The notes beneath the pieces were generated by a model. That model searched no databases, was not told the origin of the DNA, and worked only from the letters and a program-made list of their open reading frames with translations. From contig CAWKMC010000024.1 in assembly GCA_963850535.1 (NCBI GenBank), positions 62,001 to 126,000 on the forward strand: 64,000 bases of DNA. Direction: 5' to 3'. Shown piece by piece: positions 8,606 to 20,489 of this stretch. The DNA is from JAMXLO01 sp963850535. GTDB lineage: Bacteria; Pseudomonadota; Alphaproteobacteria; Acetobacterales; Acetobacteraceae. Position 1 is the stretch's first letter, and the number at the start of each line of letters is the position of its first letter. The translations under genes were made by a program, and so were the position numbers.

Positions 8606-10054
8606 ATGCTCAGAACAGGTAAGCAATATCTCGACTCCCTGCGCGACGGCCGGCAGGTGTGGATCAATGGCGAGCGTGTGGTCGACGTCACGAAGCATCC
8701 GGCCTTCCAGCCAATCGTCTTGCTACGGGCAAGGCTCTACGACATGGCGCACGAGGCACGCCATAGCGCCACGATGTCGTACATCGATGATGTTAGTCGC
8801 GAACCCTGCAATCTAGCGTTGAAGCTGCCGAGGACCCAGCAGGATTGGCACGACAAGCGCGCATACGTCGACGCGCAGCTCAACGAGATTGGCGGCGTTG
8901 TGGTTCGGGTGGGCGACGAGACGATAGGCGAATTGTGGTCGTTGTGGGACGGTAAAGCGGTGCTGGACGAGATCGATCCGCAGTTCAGTCAGAACGTCGA
9001 GCGCCACATCATGCATGCGCTCGTCGCCGACCCGTTCCACGTCTCAGCCAACACCGATCCAAAGGGTGATCGCTCGAAGCGGCCGCAGGATCAGGACCCG
9101 GATATGTTGCTCCATGTGGTGAAGGAGACCGATGCCGGGATCGTGGTGCGAGGCGCCAAGTATGAGACCGCAGCGGCTTATGCCAACCAGGCGTTCGTCA
9201 AGCCGACGATCGCCAATTGGGGCGACGACAAGCTGTCCGACTACGCTGTCGGGTTCATCGCCGATATGGGCTGGCCTGGCATCAAGCATATCTGCCGCAC
9301 TGGCTTTGCCGGTCGAGCACCCGCGGATGACTATCCGCTGTCGAATCGCTTCGACGAGGTGGACACGCTGATTGTGTTCGATGACGTGCTGGTGCCGTGG
9401 GAGAACGTGCTGTTCTACCGCCATACCCGCGCCGCTACCTTCATTCGCGCGACCCTGCACCGATACTCGGCGTTCCCCTATACGCAGCGCATTCTCTACC
9501 TGGCAGACATGCTGATCGGCGCGGCGCTGTTCAATGCGCGACAGACCGGTTTGGACAAGCAGCAGGCGGTGCGCGAAAAGCTTGCGGAGCTTGCCTGCTA
9601 CCGCGAGGGTATCCACGCGCACTTGACCGCAGCCATCGCAGCTGCGCAGCCCAGTCCAGCAGGGTTGCTGATGCCGAATCAGTCATTGCTGTTCACTGGC
9701 CGCGTGCACGCCTGCACCAAGCTGCCGGCGATGATGCACCTCGCGCGGGAATTATGTGGCGGCCAGATCTGCGTCACACCCGATTTTGCCGCGTTTGTCG
9801 ATCCGGAAACCAGGCCCTGGCTCGAGAAATTCTACACCGTCAACGAGGCCTGGAGCGCGGACGACCGACGCCGTCTGCTGGCATTCGCGCGTGACCTGCT
9901 GAACTCGGACTACGCCGGCCACCGCCTGACGTTCGAGCTGTTCGCACAGTCACCACCGTACGCGCACCTCAACGCCGTGTACATGAATTTCGATTTCGAC
10001 ACCGCGTTACGCTTCGTGAAGCACGCAGCCGGATTGAGCGATCGCGTGATGTGA
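8606..10054 (+). CDS. HpaB-family flavin-dependent aromatic hydroxylase
   Basis: A 482-residue protein of the 4-hydroxyphenylacetate 3-monooxygenase oxygenase family, full length. The N-terminus MLRTGKQYLDSLRDGRQVWI..GERVVDVTKHPAF is the standard opening. FDEVDTLIVFDDVLVPWENV in the middle matches the FAD-site beta domain. The helical C-terminal half contains the conserved MHLARELCGGQ. These enzymes use FADH2 from a separate reductase (HpaC) to hydroxylate phenols; no HpaC-like gene lies in the window. GAGGG precedes the ATG. The neighbouring VOC protein and FAD monooxygenase suggest a ring hydroxylation/cleavage group. Exact substrate unknown; other members act on chlorophenols or pyrrole carboxylates. 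Confidence 0.88.
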   Translation: MLRTGKQYLDSLRDGRQVWINGERVVDVTKHPAFQPIVLLRARLYDMAHEARHSATMSYIDDVSREPCNLALKLPRTQQDWHDKRAYVDAQLNEIGGVVVRVGDETIGELWSLWDGKAVLDEIDPQFSQNVERHIMHALVADPFHVSANTDPKGDRSKRPQDQDPDMLLHVVKETDAGIVVRGAKYETAAAYANQAFVKPTIANWGDDKLSDYAVGFIADMGWPGIKHICRTGFAGRAPADDYPLSNRFDEVDTLIVFDDVLVPWENVLFYRHTRAATFIRATLHRYSAFPYTQRILYLADMLIGAALFNARQTGLDKQQAVREKLAELACYREGIHAHLTAAIAAAQPSPAGLLMPNQSLLFTGRVHACTKLPAMMHLARELCGGQICVTPDFAAFVDPETRPWLEKFYTVNEAWSADDRRRLLAFARDLLNSDYAGHRLTFELFAQSPPYAHLNAVYMNFDFDTALRFVKHAAGLSDRVM

Positions 10055-10060
10055 TCCTGC

Positions 10061-10633
10061 TCAGTGCGGCCTGTCATCGTTGTTGACACGTCGGTCGCCC
10101 GCCAGCCACCGCGCCAGCTCCGGATGCGCGTCCTTGCGGCGCATCGCCGCAATCTTTTCTGCATCCGGCGCGTCCACGGTGAATTCCAGACGCAGTCCGT
10201 CGGGGGTCTTTAAGTACATCGACACGCAGTATCCGTGATCGATCTTGCGAACCGGCACGCTTGCCTTGGTCACCCGCTGCATCAGCTCGTCGAACGTGGC
10301 CTGCGTCACCTTGAACGCCACATGCCACGATCCACCCACCTCCTGCAGGATCGCGCGGTTCTTTTCCCACGCCTCGTCATCAGCGAACTGGAAGAACGCC
10401 AATGCCCCGCCGTCGGCCATTTCGAAAAACGTGTGGCAGTAATCGACCTCGCGCCCGACTTCGGGACGGAACGTCCGCTCGCACCACGTAGCGACCAAAG
10501 GAATGCCCAATATGTCTTCGATGAAGTGTCGGTTCACCTCCTGGTCCTTCACCGCATAGGCATGATGGTGCAGCCGCAATGGCGGATCGGCCAACAGCTT
10601 CGTCTGGCCCTGCGCCTGTACTTGATCGAGCAT
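10061..10633 (-). CDS. VOC superfamily protein (glyoxalase/extradiol dioxygenase fold)
   Basis: A 190-residue protein with a vicinal-oxygen-chelate fold. An early His pair in RLHHHAYAVKDQEVNRHF, then FFEMADGGALAFFQF, a central HVAFKV with metal-type His, and a terminal strand MYLKTPDGLRLEFT whose Glu is the typical third metal ligand. The ATG at 10633 follows GGGAGG. It is convergent with the HpaB-type gene (6 bases between stops) and divergent from the FAD monooxygenase. It may be a ring-cleavage dioxygenase or isomerase acting on the hydroxylated product (inference); the VOC fold alone does not set the reaction. Confidence 0.75.
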   Translation of the reverse strand: MLDQVQAQGQTKLLADPPLRLHHHAYAVKDQEVNRHFIEDILGIPLVATWCERTFRPEVGREVDYCHTFFEMADGGALAFFQFADDEAWEKNRAILQEVGGSWHVAFKVTQATFDELMQRVTKASVPVRKIDHGYCVSMYLKTPDGLRLEFTVDAPDAEKIAAMRRKDAHPELARWLAGDRRVNNDDRPH

Positions 10634-10701
10634 CGCATCCTCCCGCTTGCATCCAGCCGAGGTTCCCGGCACTCATCATGGCATCGCACAAGGGAGGTCG
10701 C

Positions 10702-11904
10702 GTGGGCAAGCCGCGCATCCTGATCGCCGGCACCGGCATTGGTGGCATTGTCGCAGCGCTGGCATTGCTGCAGCGCGGTTTCGAGGTCGAACTATACGAA
10801 CAGGCCACCGACCTGCGCGAAATCGGTGCCGGTGTGCAGATCTCACCTAATGGCTCGCGTGTCCTGCTTGCCCTCGGTTTGCAATCGGCGATGGAGGCCA
10901 TCGCCTCGGTGCCGACGGCCAAGGACATGCGGCTGTTCAACACCGGCCAGGCCTGGCGGGTGCAAGACCTCGGTGCTAGTGCCCAACAGCGGTTCGGCTC
11001 ACCTTACTGGCTGGTGCATCGCGGCGATTTCCATCAGGTGCTGGTCCAGGCGCTGAGCGAGCGTGCGCCGGGCTCCGTGCATGTTGGCGCCCGCGTTACC
11101 GACTTCCAACAGGGAGCCGATGGCGTGACGCTGCTGCTGGAAGGCGGCGGGCAAGTGAACGGCGACGTGCTGATCGGTGCCGATGGTGTGCATTCGCGGG
11201 TGCGCCAGGCGCTGTTCGGCACCGGTCGCGCCACCTTCACCGGCTTCATGGCCTGGCGCGGCGTGGTGCCGATGGATCGGCTCCCTACGCGACTTCGTCA
11301 GCAGCACGGCAACACCTGGATCGGCCCGCACGGCCATGTCGTGACCTATCCGCTGCGCCGCGGCGAACTGCTGAACTTCGTCACCGCGATCGAACGCGAT
11401 GACTGGCTCGTCGAGAGCTGGTCAGAAGCCGGCACGGTCGAGGAATGTCGACGCGACTTCGCGCCATGGCACGAAGACGTGTTAACGATCATCGATGTGA
11501 TCGACGTGCCGTACAAATGGGCCATGCTCGGTCGTGACCCGCTCGAGCACTGGTCCGTGGGCTGCGTGACCCTGCTGGGCGATGCCTGCCATCCAACGCT
11601 GCCCTTCCTCGCGCAAGGTGCCAACATGGCGATCGAGGACGGTATGGTGTTGGCGCGATGTCTGGATTCCTTCGACAGCCCCGAGGCACTGCGCCGGTAC
11701 GAGGCCGCGCGGCTGGACCGCACGTCGCGCATCGTGCGCGGCTCGCTGGAGAATGTCTCACGCTATCATAATCCACAGCTTGCCGACCCAGCGACCGCCC
11801 AGGATTTCATGACGCGCGAGTTTGCCCCAGGCGCCATGGGTGTGCGCTACGATTGGCTGTACGAGTCACGACGCGTTGAGCGTGCCGATTTGAAAGTTGC
11901 GTAG
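10702..11904 (+). CDS. FAD-dependent aromatic monooxygenase (salicylate / 3-hydroxybenzoate hydroxylase type)
   Basis: A class A flavoprotein hydroxylase of about 400 residues. It has the Rossmann motif GTGIGG near the N-terminus, LREIGAGVQISPNGSRVL, the DG-type motif VLIGADGVHSRVR near residue 160, and the second FAD motif GDACHPTLPFLAQGANMAIEDG near residue 290. This is the set shared by salicylate 1-hydroxylase and 3-hydroxybenzoate 6-hydroxylase. A GTG at 10702 with AGGGAGG five bases upstream is preferred over the ATG at 10678. It reads away from the VOC gene, leaving a 68-base divergent promoter region. Such enzymes take NAD(P)H directly and need no reductase. Substrate is unknown. Confidence 0.88.
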   Translation: MGKPRILIAGTGIGGIVAALALLQRGFEVELYEQATDLREIGAGVQISPNGSRVLLALGLQSAMEAIASVPTAKDMRLFNTGQAWRVQDLGASAQQRFGSPYWLVHRGDFHQVLVQALSERAPGSVHVGARVTDFQQGADGVTLLLEGGGQVNGDVLIGADGVHSRVRQALFGTGRATFTGFMAWRGVVPMDRLPTRLRQQHGNTWIGPHGHVVTYPLRRGELLNFVTAIERDDWLVESWSEAGTVEECRRDFAPWHEDVLTIIDVIDVPYKWAMLGRDPLEHWSVGCVTLLGDACHPTLPFLAQGANMAIEDGMVLARCLDSFDSPEALRRYEAARLDRTSRIVRGSLENVSRYHNPQLADPATAQDFMTREFAPGAMGVRYDWLYESRRVERADLKVA

Positions 11905-11921
11905 GTCCAAGTTAGATGTAC

Positions 11922-14654
<2,733 letters not shown>

Positions 14655-14885
14655 CAGACCTTCTCGGAATTCTGTCCGGGGGTTCGGACAGGCGGAGGCC
14701 GGGTCAATTCCGGTGTAGCGCTGAGATAGGACCCGCCCCGGCTTCGGTCAACGACAACACACTCCTGCAGCGCTCGTCGCTCGCTCCGTCTCCGCAATGG
14801 CAGGGCTGTCGATTGACACAGAGGTCCGTCCTTGTGGCACGAACGGCGTTCCGCCATGATCCCGCCTTCCCGAACAGGTGTCTTG

Positions 14886-15773
14886 ATGATTCGCCCTGCC
14901 ATGGCCGGTCCGCTTTTCGTCGCCGCCCTGATTGTCTTGCCGGTCTCCGGCTGGGCGCAAGCGACGGCGCAACCCCCAAGCGATCCTGTCGTCGCCAAGG
15001 TCGACGGACAGGCAATCCATCTCAGCGATCTGAAGGACGCTGCTCAGGGCCTGCCCGAGAGCATGCGAGGCGTGCCGCCGCAGACGCTTTACCCCATGTT
15101 GCTCGATCAATTGATCGACGGCCGCGCGCTGGCCAACGAGGCCCGCAAGACTGGGCTGGACAAGGACCCAACCGTGCAACGCCAGGTGGTAGCTGCCGAA
15201 GACCGGGCCCTCCAGACCGCTGTCCTGAGCAAGGAGGTGGGACCCTCGGTCACGGACGAAGCGGTGCATGCCCGCTACGACAAGGAAATGGCCGGCAAGC
15301 CGGGCGAGGACGAGGTGCACGCCAAGCACATTCTGGTGGACAGCGAGGCGGAGGCGAAAAAGATCATTGGCCAACTTAAGGGGGGAGCCGACTTCGCGGC
15401 GCTCGCCAAGCAGTACAGCAAAGATCCGGCCGGCGCACAGCAAGGCGGTGACCTGGGTTTCTTCAAGAAGAGCGAAATGGTACCGGAGTTCGCCGATGCC
15501 GCATTCTCGCTGCAGCCCGGACAGGTCTCGCAACAGCCTGTGCACAGTCAGTTCGGCTGGCATGTGATCCTTGTGGTCGAGCGCCGAACGGCTGAGCCTC
15601 CAAGCTACGATCAGGCGCGAGACCAGTTGCGTCAGAAGATGATCCAGGAGGGGGTGCAGCAGGCGGTGGCAAAGGCACGCGCCGCTTCGTCTGTGGAAAA
15701 GTTCAACCTTGACGGCTCGCAGGTCCGTGCGACGGATGCAGCCGAACCGCCCTCTGCACCCGCCAAACAGTAG
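14886..15773 (+). CDS. Periplasmic parvulin-type peptidyl-prolyl isomerase (PrsA/SurA-like)
   Basis: About 295 residues: signal peptide MIRPAMAGPLFVAALIVLPVSGWAQ, an N-terminal chaperone region with LPESMRGVPPQTLYPMLLDQLIDGRAL, then a parvulin domain from about residue 145. Parvulin marks are VHAKHILV, FAALAKQYSKDP, QGGDLGFFKK and SQFGWHVILV. The ATG at 14886 follows AGGTG; an in-frame ATG at 14856 is the alternative. It should catalyse prolyl isomerisation and chaperone exported proteins in the periplasm, which fits its place next to secA and before argJ, an order common in related alphaproteobacteria. The acidic, Pro/Ala-rich C-terminus is unstructured. Confidence 0.92.
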   Translation: MIRPAMAGPLFVAALIVLPVSGWAQATAQPPSDPVVAKVDGQAIHLSDLKDAAQGLPESMRGVPPQTLYPMLLDQLIDGRALANEARKTGLDKDPTVQRQVVAAEDRALQTAVLSKEVGPSVTDEAVHARYDKEMAGKPGEDEVHAKHILVDSEAEAKKIIGQLKGGADFAALAKQYSKDPAGAQQGGDLGFFKKSEMVPEFADAAFSLQPGQVSQQPVHSQFGWHVILVVERRTAEPPSYDQARDQLRQKMIQEGVQQAVAKARAASSVEKFNLDGSQVRATDAAEPPSAPAKQ

Positions 15774-15798
15774 CTGCCAAGACCCGAGGAAAACGCTG

Positions 15799-17025
15799 AT
15801 GCCTCCTGTCTCCCCGCTTGCCGTCCAGTTGCCAAAACTACCGCCAGTAGCGGGGGTGCGCCTCGGCGCCTCGGCGGCCGGAATCCGATATCAGGGCCGC
15901 GATGACCTGGTCGTGCTGGAACTGGCCGCCGGCACCACCGTCGCCGGTGTATTCACATCCAGCAAGTGTCCCGGTGCGCCTGTGGACTGGTGCCGTGCCG
16001 CACTTGGGGGAGGGAAGGCACGTGCCGTAGTGGTGAATGCCGGCAATGCAAACGTCTTCACAGGCAGGGCCGGTCGGGATGCGTGCATTGCCACGGCGGC
16101 GGCGGCGGCCGACCTCGTGGGTTGCCCGGCGAAGCAGGTGTTCATCGCGTCTACCGGGGTGATCGGCGAGGTGTTGCCGCACGAGAAACTGGTTTCCGCG
16201 TTACCGCCACTGCACGCATCGCTGCGCGACGACGCCTGGGAGGCGGCGGCGCGCGGGATTATGACGACAGACACTTTCCCGAAGGCCGCCACGCGCACGG
16301 CGCGAATCGGCGATGCCGAAGTCCGGATCAGCGGCATCGCAAAAGGCAGCGGCATGATCGCGCCGGACATGGCGACCATGCTCTGTTTCATTTGCACCGA
16401 TGCAAAGCTTCCGTCCGCCGCGATGCAGGCATTGCTGAAGAAGGGTGTCGACGCCAGCTTCAACTGCACGACGGTCGATTCGGATACCTCGACCTCGGAT
16501 ACGGTATTGCTGTTCGCGACCGGCCAGGCGAAGCACCCCCGGGTGCCCGCGGACGGCGGCGCAGTTCTCGGCGAGTTTGCCACTGCCCTCAATGCGGTGC
16601 TGCTCGATCTTGCACTTCAGGTGGTGCGGGATGGCGAGGGGGCGCAGAAGCTGGTCCGCATCGAGGTGACCGGCGCAGCAACCGCCCGGTCGGCGAAGCG
16701 GATCGGGATGGCGGTCGCCAACTCGCCGCTGGTGAAGACCGCGATTGCCGGCGAGGACGCCAACTGGGGCCGGATCGTTATGGCGGTCGGCAAAGCCGGT
16801 GAACCGGCAGATCGAGATAAACTATCGGTTGCGGTGGGTGGCGTCTGGATGGCCCGCGACGGCGGCGTGGTACCTGGCTATGACGAGATACCCGTGGTCC
16901 AGCACATGAAGGGACGAGAAGTGGAGATCTCCATTGATCTCGGGCTAGGCCGTGGCAAGTCGACCGTTTGGACGTGCGATCTGACCCACGGTTATATCGA
17001 TATCAACGGCTCTTACAGGTCATAG
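15799..17025 (+). CDS. argJ: Bifunctional ornithine acetyltransferase / N-acetylglutamate synthase ArgJ
   Basis: A 408-residue ArgJ that recycles acetyl groups in arginine synthesis by transferring them from N-acetylornithine to glutamate. It is made as a precursor that cleaves itself before the nucleophilic Thr in the motif ATML; here PDMATMLCF puts that Thr at about residue 193. Other family motifs are TTVAGVFTSSKCPGAPV, NAGNANVFTG, STGVIGE, NCTTVDSDTSTSD and GEDANWGRIVMAVGK. The ATG at 15799 begins at the family N-terminus; an upstream in-frame extension overlaps the parvulin gene and is ignored. It lies 25 bases after the parvulin stop, probably in one transcript. Confidence 0.97.
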   Translation: MPPVSPLAVQLPKLPPVAGVRLGASAAGIRYQGRDDLVVLELAAGTTVAGVFTSSKCPGAPVDWCRAALGGGKARAVVVNAGNANVFTGRAGRDACIATAAAAADLVGCPAKQVFIASTGVIGEVLPHEKLVSALPPLHASLRDDAWEAAARGIMTTDTFPKAATRTARIGDAEVRISGIAKGSGMIAPDMATMLCFICTDAKLPSAAMQALLKKGVDASFNCTTVDSDTSTSDTVLLFATGQAKHPRVPADGGAVLGEFATALNAVLLDLALQVVRDGEGAQKLVRIEVTGAATARSAKRIGMAVANSPLVKTAIAGEDANWGRIVMAVGKAGEPADRDKLSVAVGGVWMARDGGVVPGYDEIPVVQHMKGREVEISIDLGLGRGKSTVWTCDLTHGYIDINGSYRS

Positions 17026-17035
17026 CTAAAGTTCC

Positions 17036-17338
17036 CTACGAACGCATCGGCACAAGGGTTTCGAGCGCTTCGGCGACGGTGCTGAACCGGTTGCTTCGGC
17101 CGATCAGCGGTTGGACGATGACCCCATCCGAAGCTCGCCAAAGTATCCAGCGTCGGAGTTGACTGTCTTGCGCGTAGAAGGCGATGACCTCTTCATATTC
17201 CTCGCCCTCGACGCAGTGGTCCAGTTCCACGACCATCTGGACATCGTGGAACTCGGCCCAGGCCTGTAGCATCATCAGGTCGGCGATCTCGAAGGCGAGG
17301 CCTGTCGGCACATTCGGGACCAACTTTGGCGGTTGCAT
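17036..17338 (-). CDS. Conserved-looking small hypothetical protein
   Basis: A 100-residue soluble protein starting MQPPKLVPNVPTGLAFEIADL and containing MVVELDHCVEGEEYEEVIAFY followed by RRWILWRASDGVIVQPLIGR. No signal peptide or membrane segment. The codons are GC-rich at the third position like the neighbours and the composition is that of a folded protein, so I take it as real. It converges on argJ with 10 bases between the stops. I do not recognise a domain. Confidence 0.65.
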   Translation of the reverse strand: MQPPKLVPNVPTGLAFEIADLMMLQAWAEFHDVQMVVELDHCVEGEEYEEVIAFYAQDSQLRRWILWRASDGVIVQPLIGRSNRFSTVAEALETLVPMRS

Positions 17339-17502
17339 CGCAGCCTCGTCTCCGGCATCTCACGGTGGTGTGATCTGCCCCCTCACGGACCCGTGAAGCA
17401 AGCAAAGATTGCATTCGCTGGTGCGATTTCGCGCTTGCTACGCGACCGATTCTAAACGGCGTCTCAAGAATACGTCTCAAAACCCTGAAAAGAACAGGTA
17501 AC

Positions 17503-17859
17503 TCAACACAATGCAATCATAACGGGAGAGTCCACCGAAGTTTCGCATTGAGCACGAACAAGAATTGATCCCGTTATGAAATGCTCGACTGGTGAAATTT
17601 GCCGCAGCAATCTTTGGCGTCGGCAATTCCTGAACACGATGTCTATCGCGGTGCGAGTGCTCCCGCTTCGGACCCCGCGAGCCGTTCGGCGGCACGTCGC
17701 AGCTTGGTTGCGGGCCATCATCGACCCGCCGGCAATCAGCGACAAGGCGACGATTGCGAACAGCAGTGAGCGATCCACGAGCGTGTCCCGGGGCGAGCGC
17801 TCGGCGTACCAGAAGTGCCGGTACCACGACCTATGCGGCTGGAGTGGAGCGATCGCCAT
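17503..17859 (-). CDS. Possible small single-pass membrane protein
   Basis: An ATG at 17859 preceded by AAGAGGAGACA opens a frame of 118 codons. The first about 60 residues look like a genuine protein: a Trp/Tyr/His-rich amphipathic start (MAIAPLQPHRSWYRHFWYAE), then one hydrophobic helix, RSLLFAIVALSLIAGGSMMA. After that the sequence becomes Arg/Thr-rich and the third codon positions lose their GC bias, so the true end may be earlier or the frame may be broken. It is divergent from the enoyl-CoA hydratase gene (69 bases between starts). Function unknown. The remaining bases of the 17339-17928 interval show nothing else. Confidence 0.4.
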   Translation of the reverse strand: MAIAPLQPHRSWYRHFWYAERSPRDTLVDRSLLFAIVALSLIAGGSMMARNQAATCRRTARGVRSGSTRTAIDIVFRNCRRQRLLRQISPVEHFITGSILVRAQCETSVDSPVMIALC

Positions 17860-17928
17860 TGTCTCCTCTTGATAGGTAGCCAGCCAGTATGGGATGGCGC
17901 GATGCGTCGGGCAATCGGTGAGGGTACC

Positions 17929-18699
17929 ATGGGTTGGGTCAGCGTGCAGCAGGATGAGCGCGGGATTGCCATACTGACCATCGATAACGCGGCCAAGCTG
18001 AACACGCTCAACACCGCAGTGATGACCGACCTGATCGCCGCCGCCGAGCAGCTCGCCGCCGACCGCACGCTGCGTGCCGTCATCCTGCGTGGCGCGGGCG
18101 AACGTGCGTTTGTCGGCGGCGCCGACATCAACGAGATGGCAGGACTTCAGCCGGGGTCCGCCCGCGCGTTCATCACCCTGGTGCAACGGAGTTGCGATGT
18201 ATTCCGTCGCCTGCCGGTGCCGGTAATTGCTCGCATCCAGGGTTATGTCTTTGGCGCCGGCGTCGAGCTCGCTGCCGCCTGCGACATGCGGGTGGCCAGC
18301 ACGGATGCGCAATTTGGTATGCCGGAGGTGCGGCTCGGTGTGCCTTCGGTGGTGGAAGCGGCACTGCTGCCGCAGTTGATTGGCTGGGGGCGGACGCGGC
18401 AGTGGTTGCTCACCGGCGATAGGATCGATGCCGTGACCGCGTCATCGTGGGGCCTGGTTGAGACAGTCGTGCCGCCGGACCAGCTTGATGCCGCCGTCGA
18501 ACGCCTGGTCGGGTCGATCCTGGCCTCGGGAGCCAATGCAGTTCGCTTGCAGAAGGCGCTGATCTCCGAGTGGGAGGACCTCCCGATGCGCCAGGCGATC
18601 CAACGGGGCATCGAGCGGTTTGCCGAGGCATGGCAAAGCGATGAACCACGCCTGTTGATGGGCGAATTCGTACGACAGCAGCGAGCGCGACGACCCTAA
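17929..18699 (+). CDS. Enoyl-CoA hydratase/isomerase family protein
   Basis: A 256-residue crotonase-fold enzyme. The oxyanion-hole segments are AFVGGADINEMA near residue 63 and IQGYVFGAGVELAAACDMRVA near residue 100. Then QFGMPEVRLGVPSVVEAALLP follows, with the Glu typical of hydratases in PEVRLG; the second catalytic Glu position carries Val-Val-Glu. The usual C-terminal helices follow. The start is the ATG at 17929 with GAGGG upstream. It leads a plus-strand group with a ThDP-dependent enzyme and a short-chain dehydrogenase; together they could process a CoA-bound or keto-acid intermediate (inference). The specific reaction cannot be assigned. Confidence 0.85.
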   Translation: MGWVSVQQDERGIAILTIDNAAKLNTLNTAVMTDLIAAAEQLAADRTLRAVILRGAGERAFVGGADINEMAGLQPGSARAFITLVQRSCDVFRRLPVPVIARIQGYVFGAGVELAAACDMRVASTDAQFGMPEVRLGVPSVVEAALLPQLIGWGRTRQWLLTGDRIDAVTASSWGLVETVVPPDQLDAAVERLVGSILASGANAVRLQKALISEWEDLPMRQAIQRGIERFAEAWQSDEPRLLMGEFVRQQRARRP

Positions 18700-18787
18700 T
18701 CAAGGCGTACCTGCGTCGGCGTCAGGGTAGATGCTTCGCGCGCTCGCCATCGAGGGGTAGCATCGGCGCCCTCTCGGGGAGAACAAC

Positions 18788-20479
18788 ATGAGCGGCACGG
18801 AGATAAGCGGCGCCGAATGGCTGGCGCGCTCACTCGCAGCGAACGGCACGACACACGTGTTCTTCATCGACGCCGTGCTGCGCAGGACCTTGATCGAGCT
18901 TGGCACACTAGGCGTCACACGGGTGCTCGCGCACACTGAGAAGTCTGCGGCCTACATGGCTGATGGTTTCGCGCGCATCGCGGGCCGTCCCGGCGTCTGT
19001 TTCGCGCAGTCCGTCGGTGCCGCCAACCTGGCTGCAGGATTGCAGGACGCCTGGCTAGGCTATAGTCCGGTCATCGCGCTGACTGGGCGCGAGCCGCCGC
19101 ATTACCACCACCGCAACACCTATCAGGAGATCCCACACGCGCCGCTCTACGCATCGGTGACGAAATTTTCGGCCGATGTTGCGGAAGCCGCGGAGTTGCC
19201 ACGCCTGTTGCGCCAAGCCTGGCGTGAGGCGATGACAGGTTCGCCCCGCCCGGCTCATCTGGACCTCTACGGTCGCTCGGCTGCCGTCGTCGAGGCCGGA
19301 ATGGTCAACGAACCGGCGGGGATGGATCCCGCGCTGCAACTCACCATGCCGCCCTACCGGCCGACACCCTCGGACGATGAAATCGAGCGCGCCGCGGCAA
19401 AGTTACGCGCCGCCAACCGCATCGTCATCATCGCCGGGACCGGAGCCGCCGCCTCGGGAGCAGGGCCGGAGCTGCTGGCGCTCGGTGAGGCATTGGCTGC
19501 CCCAATCGGCACCTCGCTCGGCGGGCGCGGCATCATACCCACGCGACATCGGCTGGCGATTGGATGTCCGGGCAATTATGCCGCGCCACCGGCGAACCAG
19601 ATCGTGCATGAGGCTGACCTTGTGCTGTTCGTCGGCTGCCATACCGGCGATCAGGTGACGCACACTTGGCGCATTCCCCCGCTGCAGACGCAAGCGGTGC
19701 AGATCGACATCGATCCGTTGGAACTGGGCCGCAGCTATCCGCACACACTCGGATTGATGGGTGATCCGAAGGCGACATTGGCAAAGCTGAATACGGCAAT
19801 TGGGCGGCCTGCACGTGACACTTCATTCGCCGATCGTGCAGCCGGCATCGTTGCCGCCTGGCGCGAGGAGCGGGTCGCGCGACTGTCCAGCAACGCGGCG
19901 CCTATCCTGCCCGACCGTCTGTGTGCCGAGATCACCCGCGCTTTGCCCGAGGACGGCATCCTTGTGGCCGATACCGGCTATTCCGGTATCTGGACCTCCA
20001 CGCTGATCGAGCTGAACGGTACGACGCAGACCTATCTGCGGGCGGCTGGTTCGCTGGGTTGGTCGTTTCCCGCGGCGCTGGGCGCGAAGTGCGCTGCGGG
20101 CAAGCGCAAGGTGATCTGCTGGTCAGGCGACGGCGCTATCTACTACCACCTGACAGAACTGGAGACGGCGCGGCGACGCGGGATCGGCGTTGTGCTGGTG
20201 ATCAACAACAATTCTGGCTTCGGCCAAGGTTGGCCCAACATGCAGCGCCAGCAGGGCAACAAGCCAGGTGATGTGAGTGAATTGGGGCGCTTCGGACCAA
20301 CCAGTTTCGCCGATGTCGCGCACGTATTCGGACTGCGCGGCATCCGCGTCGATGAGCCATCGCAGATCGCGCCGGCCCTGCGGGAAGCTCTGGCCTCGGA
20401 CGAGACGGTGGTGGTCGACGTCAACACAGACATAGATGCGCGTGCGCCGGAACCGTGGCTGCCCGCTGCAACACCATGA
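18788..20479 (+). CDS. ThDP-dependent enzyme, acetolactate synthase-like
   Basis: A 563-residue protein with the three-domain layout of acetolactate synthase/benzoylformate decarboxylase enzymes. The N-terminal pyrimidine domain has the catalytic Glu in RVLAHTEKSAAYMADGFAR (about residue 52) and GVCFAQSVGAANLAAGLQDAW. A central domain follows, with VIIAGTGAAASGAGPELLAL. The C-terminal domain binds diphosphate and Mg through GDGAIYYHLTELETARRR ending in NNN. GGGGAGAA precedes the ATG. The loop PHYHHRNTYQEIPH differs from housekeeping IlvB, so a catabolic 2-keto-acid lyase or decarboxylase is more likely (inference). It is followed 10 bases later by the SDR gene. Confidence 0.87.
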   Translation: MSGTEISGAEWLARSLAANGTTHVFFIDAVLRRTLIELGTLGVTRVLAHTEKSAAYMADGFARIAGRPGVCFAQSVGAANLAAGLQDAWLGYSPVIALTGREPPHYHHRNTYQEIPHAPLYASVTKFSADVAEAAELPRLLRQAWREAMTGSPRPAHLDLYGRSAAVVEAGMVNEPAGMDPALQLTMPPYRPTPSDDEIERAAAKLRAANRIVIIAGTGAAASGAGPELLALGEALAAPIGTSLGGRGIIPTRHRLAIGCPGNYAAPPANQIVHEADLVLFVGCHTGDQVTHTWRIPPLQTQAVQIDIDPLELGRSYPHTLGLMGDPKATLAKLNTAIGRPARDTSFADRAAGIVAAWREERVARLSSNAAPILPDRLCAEITRALPEDGILVADTGYSGIWTSTLIELNGTTQTYLRAAGSLGWSFPAALGAKCAAGKRKVICWSGDGAIYYHLTELETARRRGIGVVLVINNNSGFGQGWPNMQRQQGNKPGDVSELGRFGPTSFADVAHVFGLRGIRVDEPSQIAPALREALASDETVVVDVNTDIDARAPEPWLPAATP

Positions 20480-20489
20480 AGGAGGGCTC

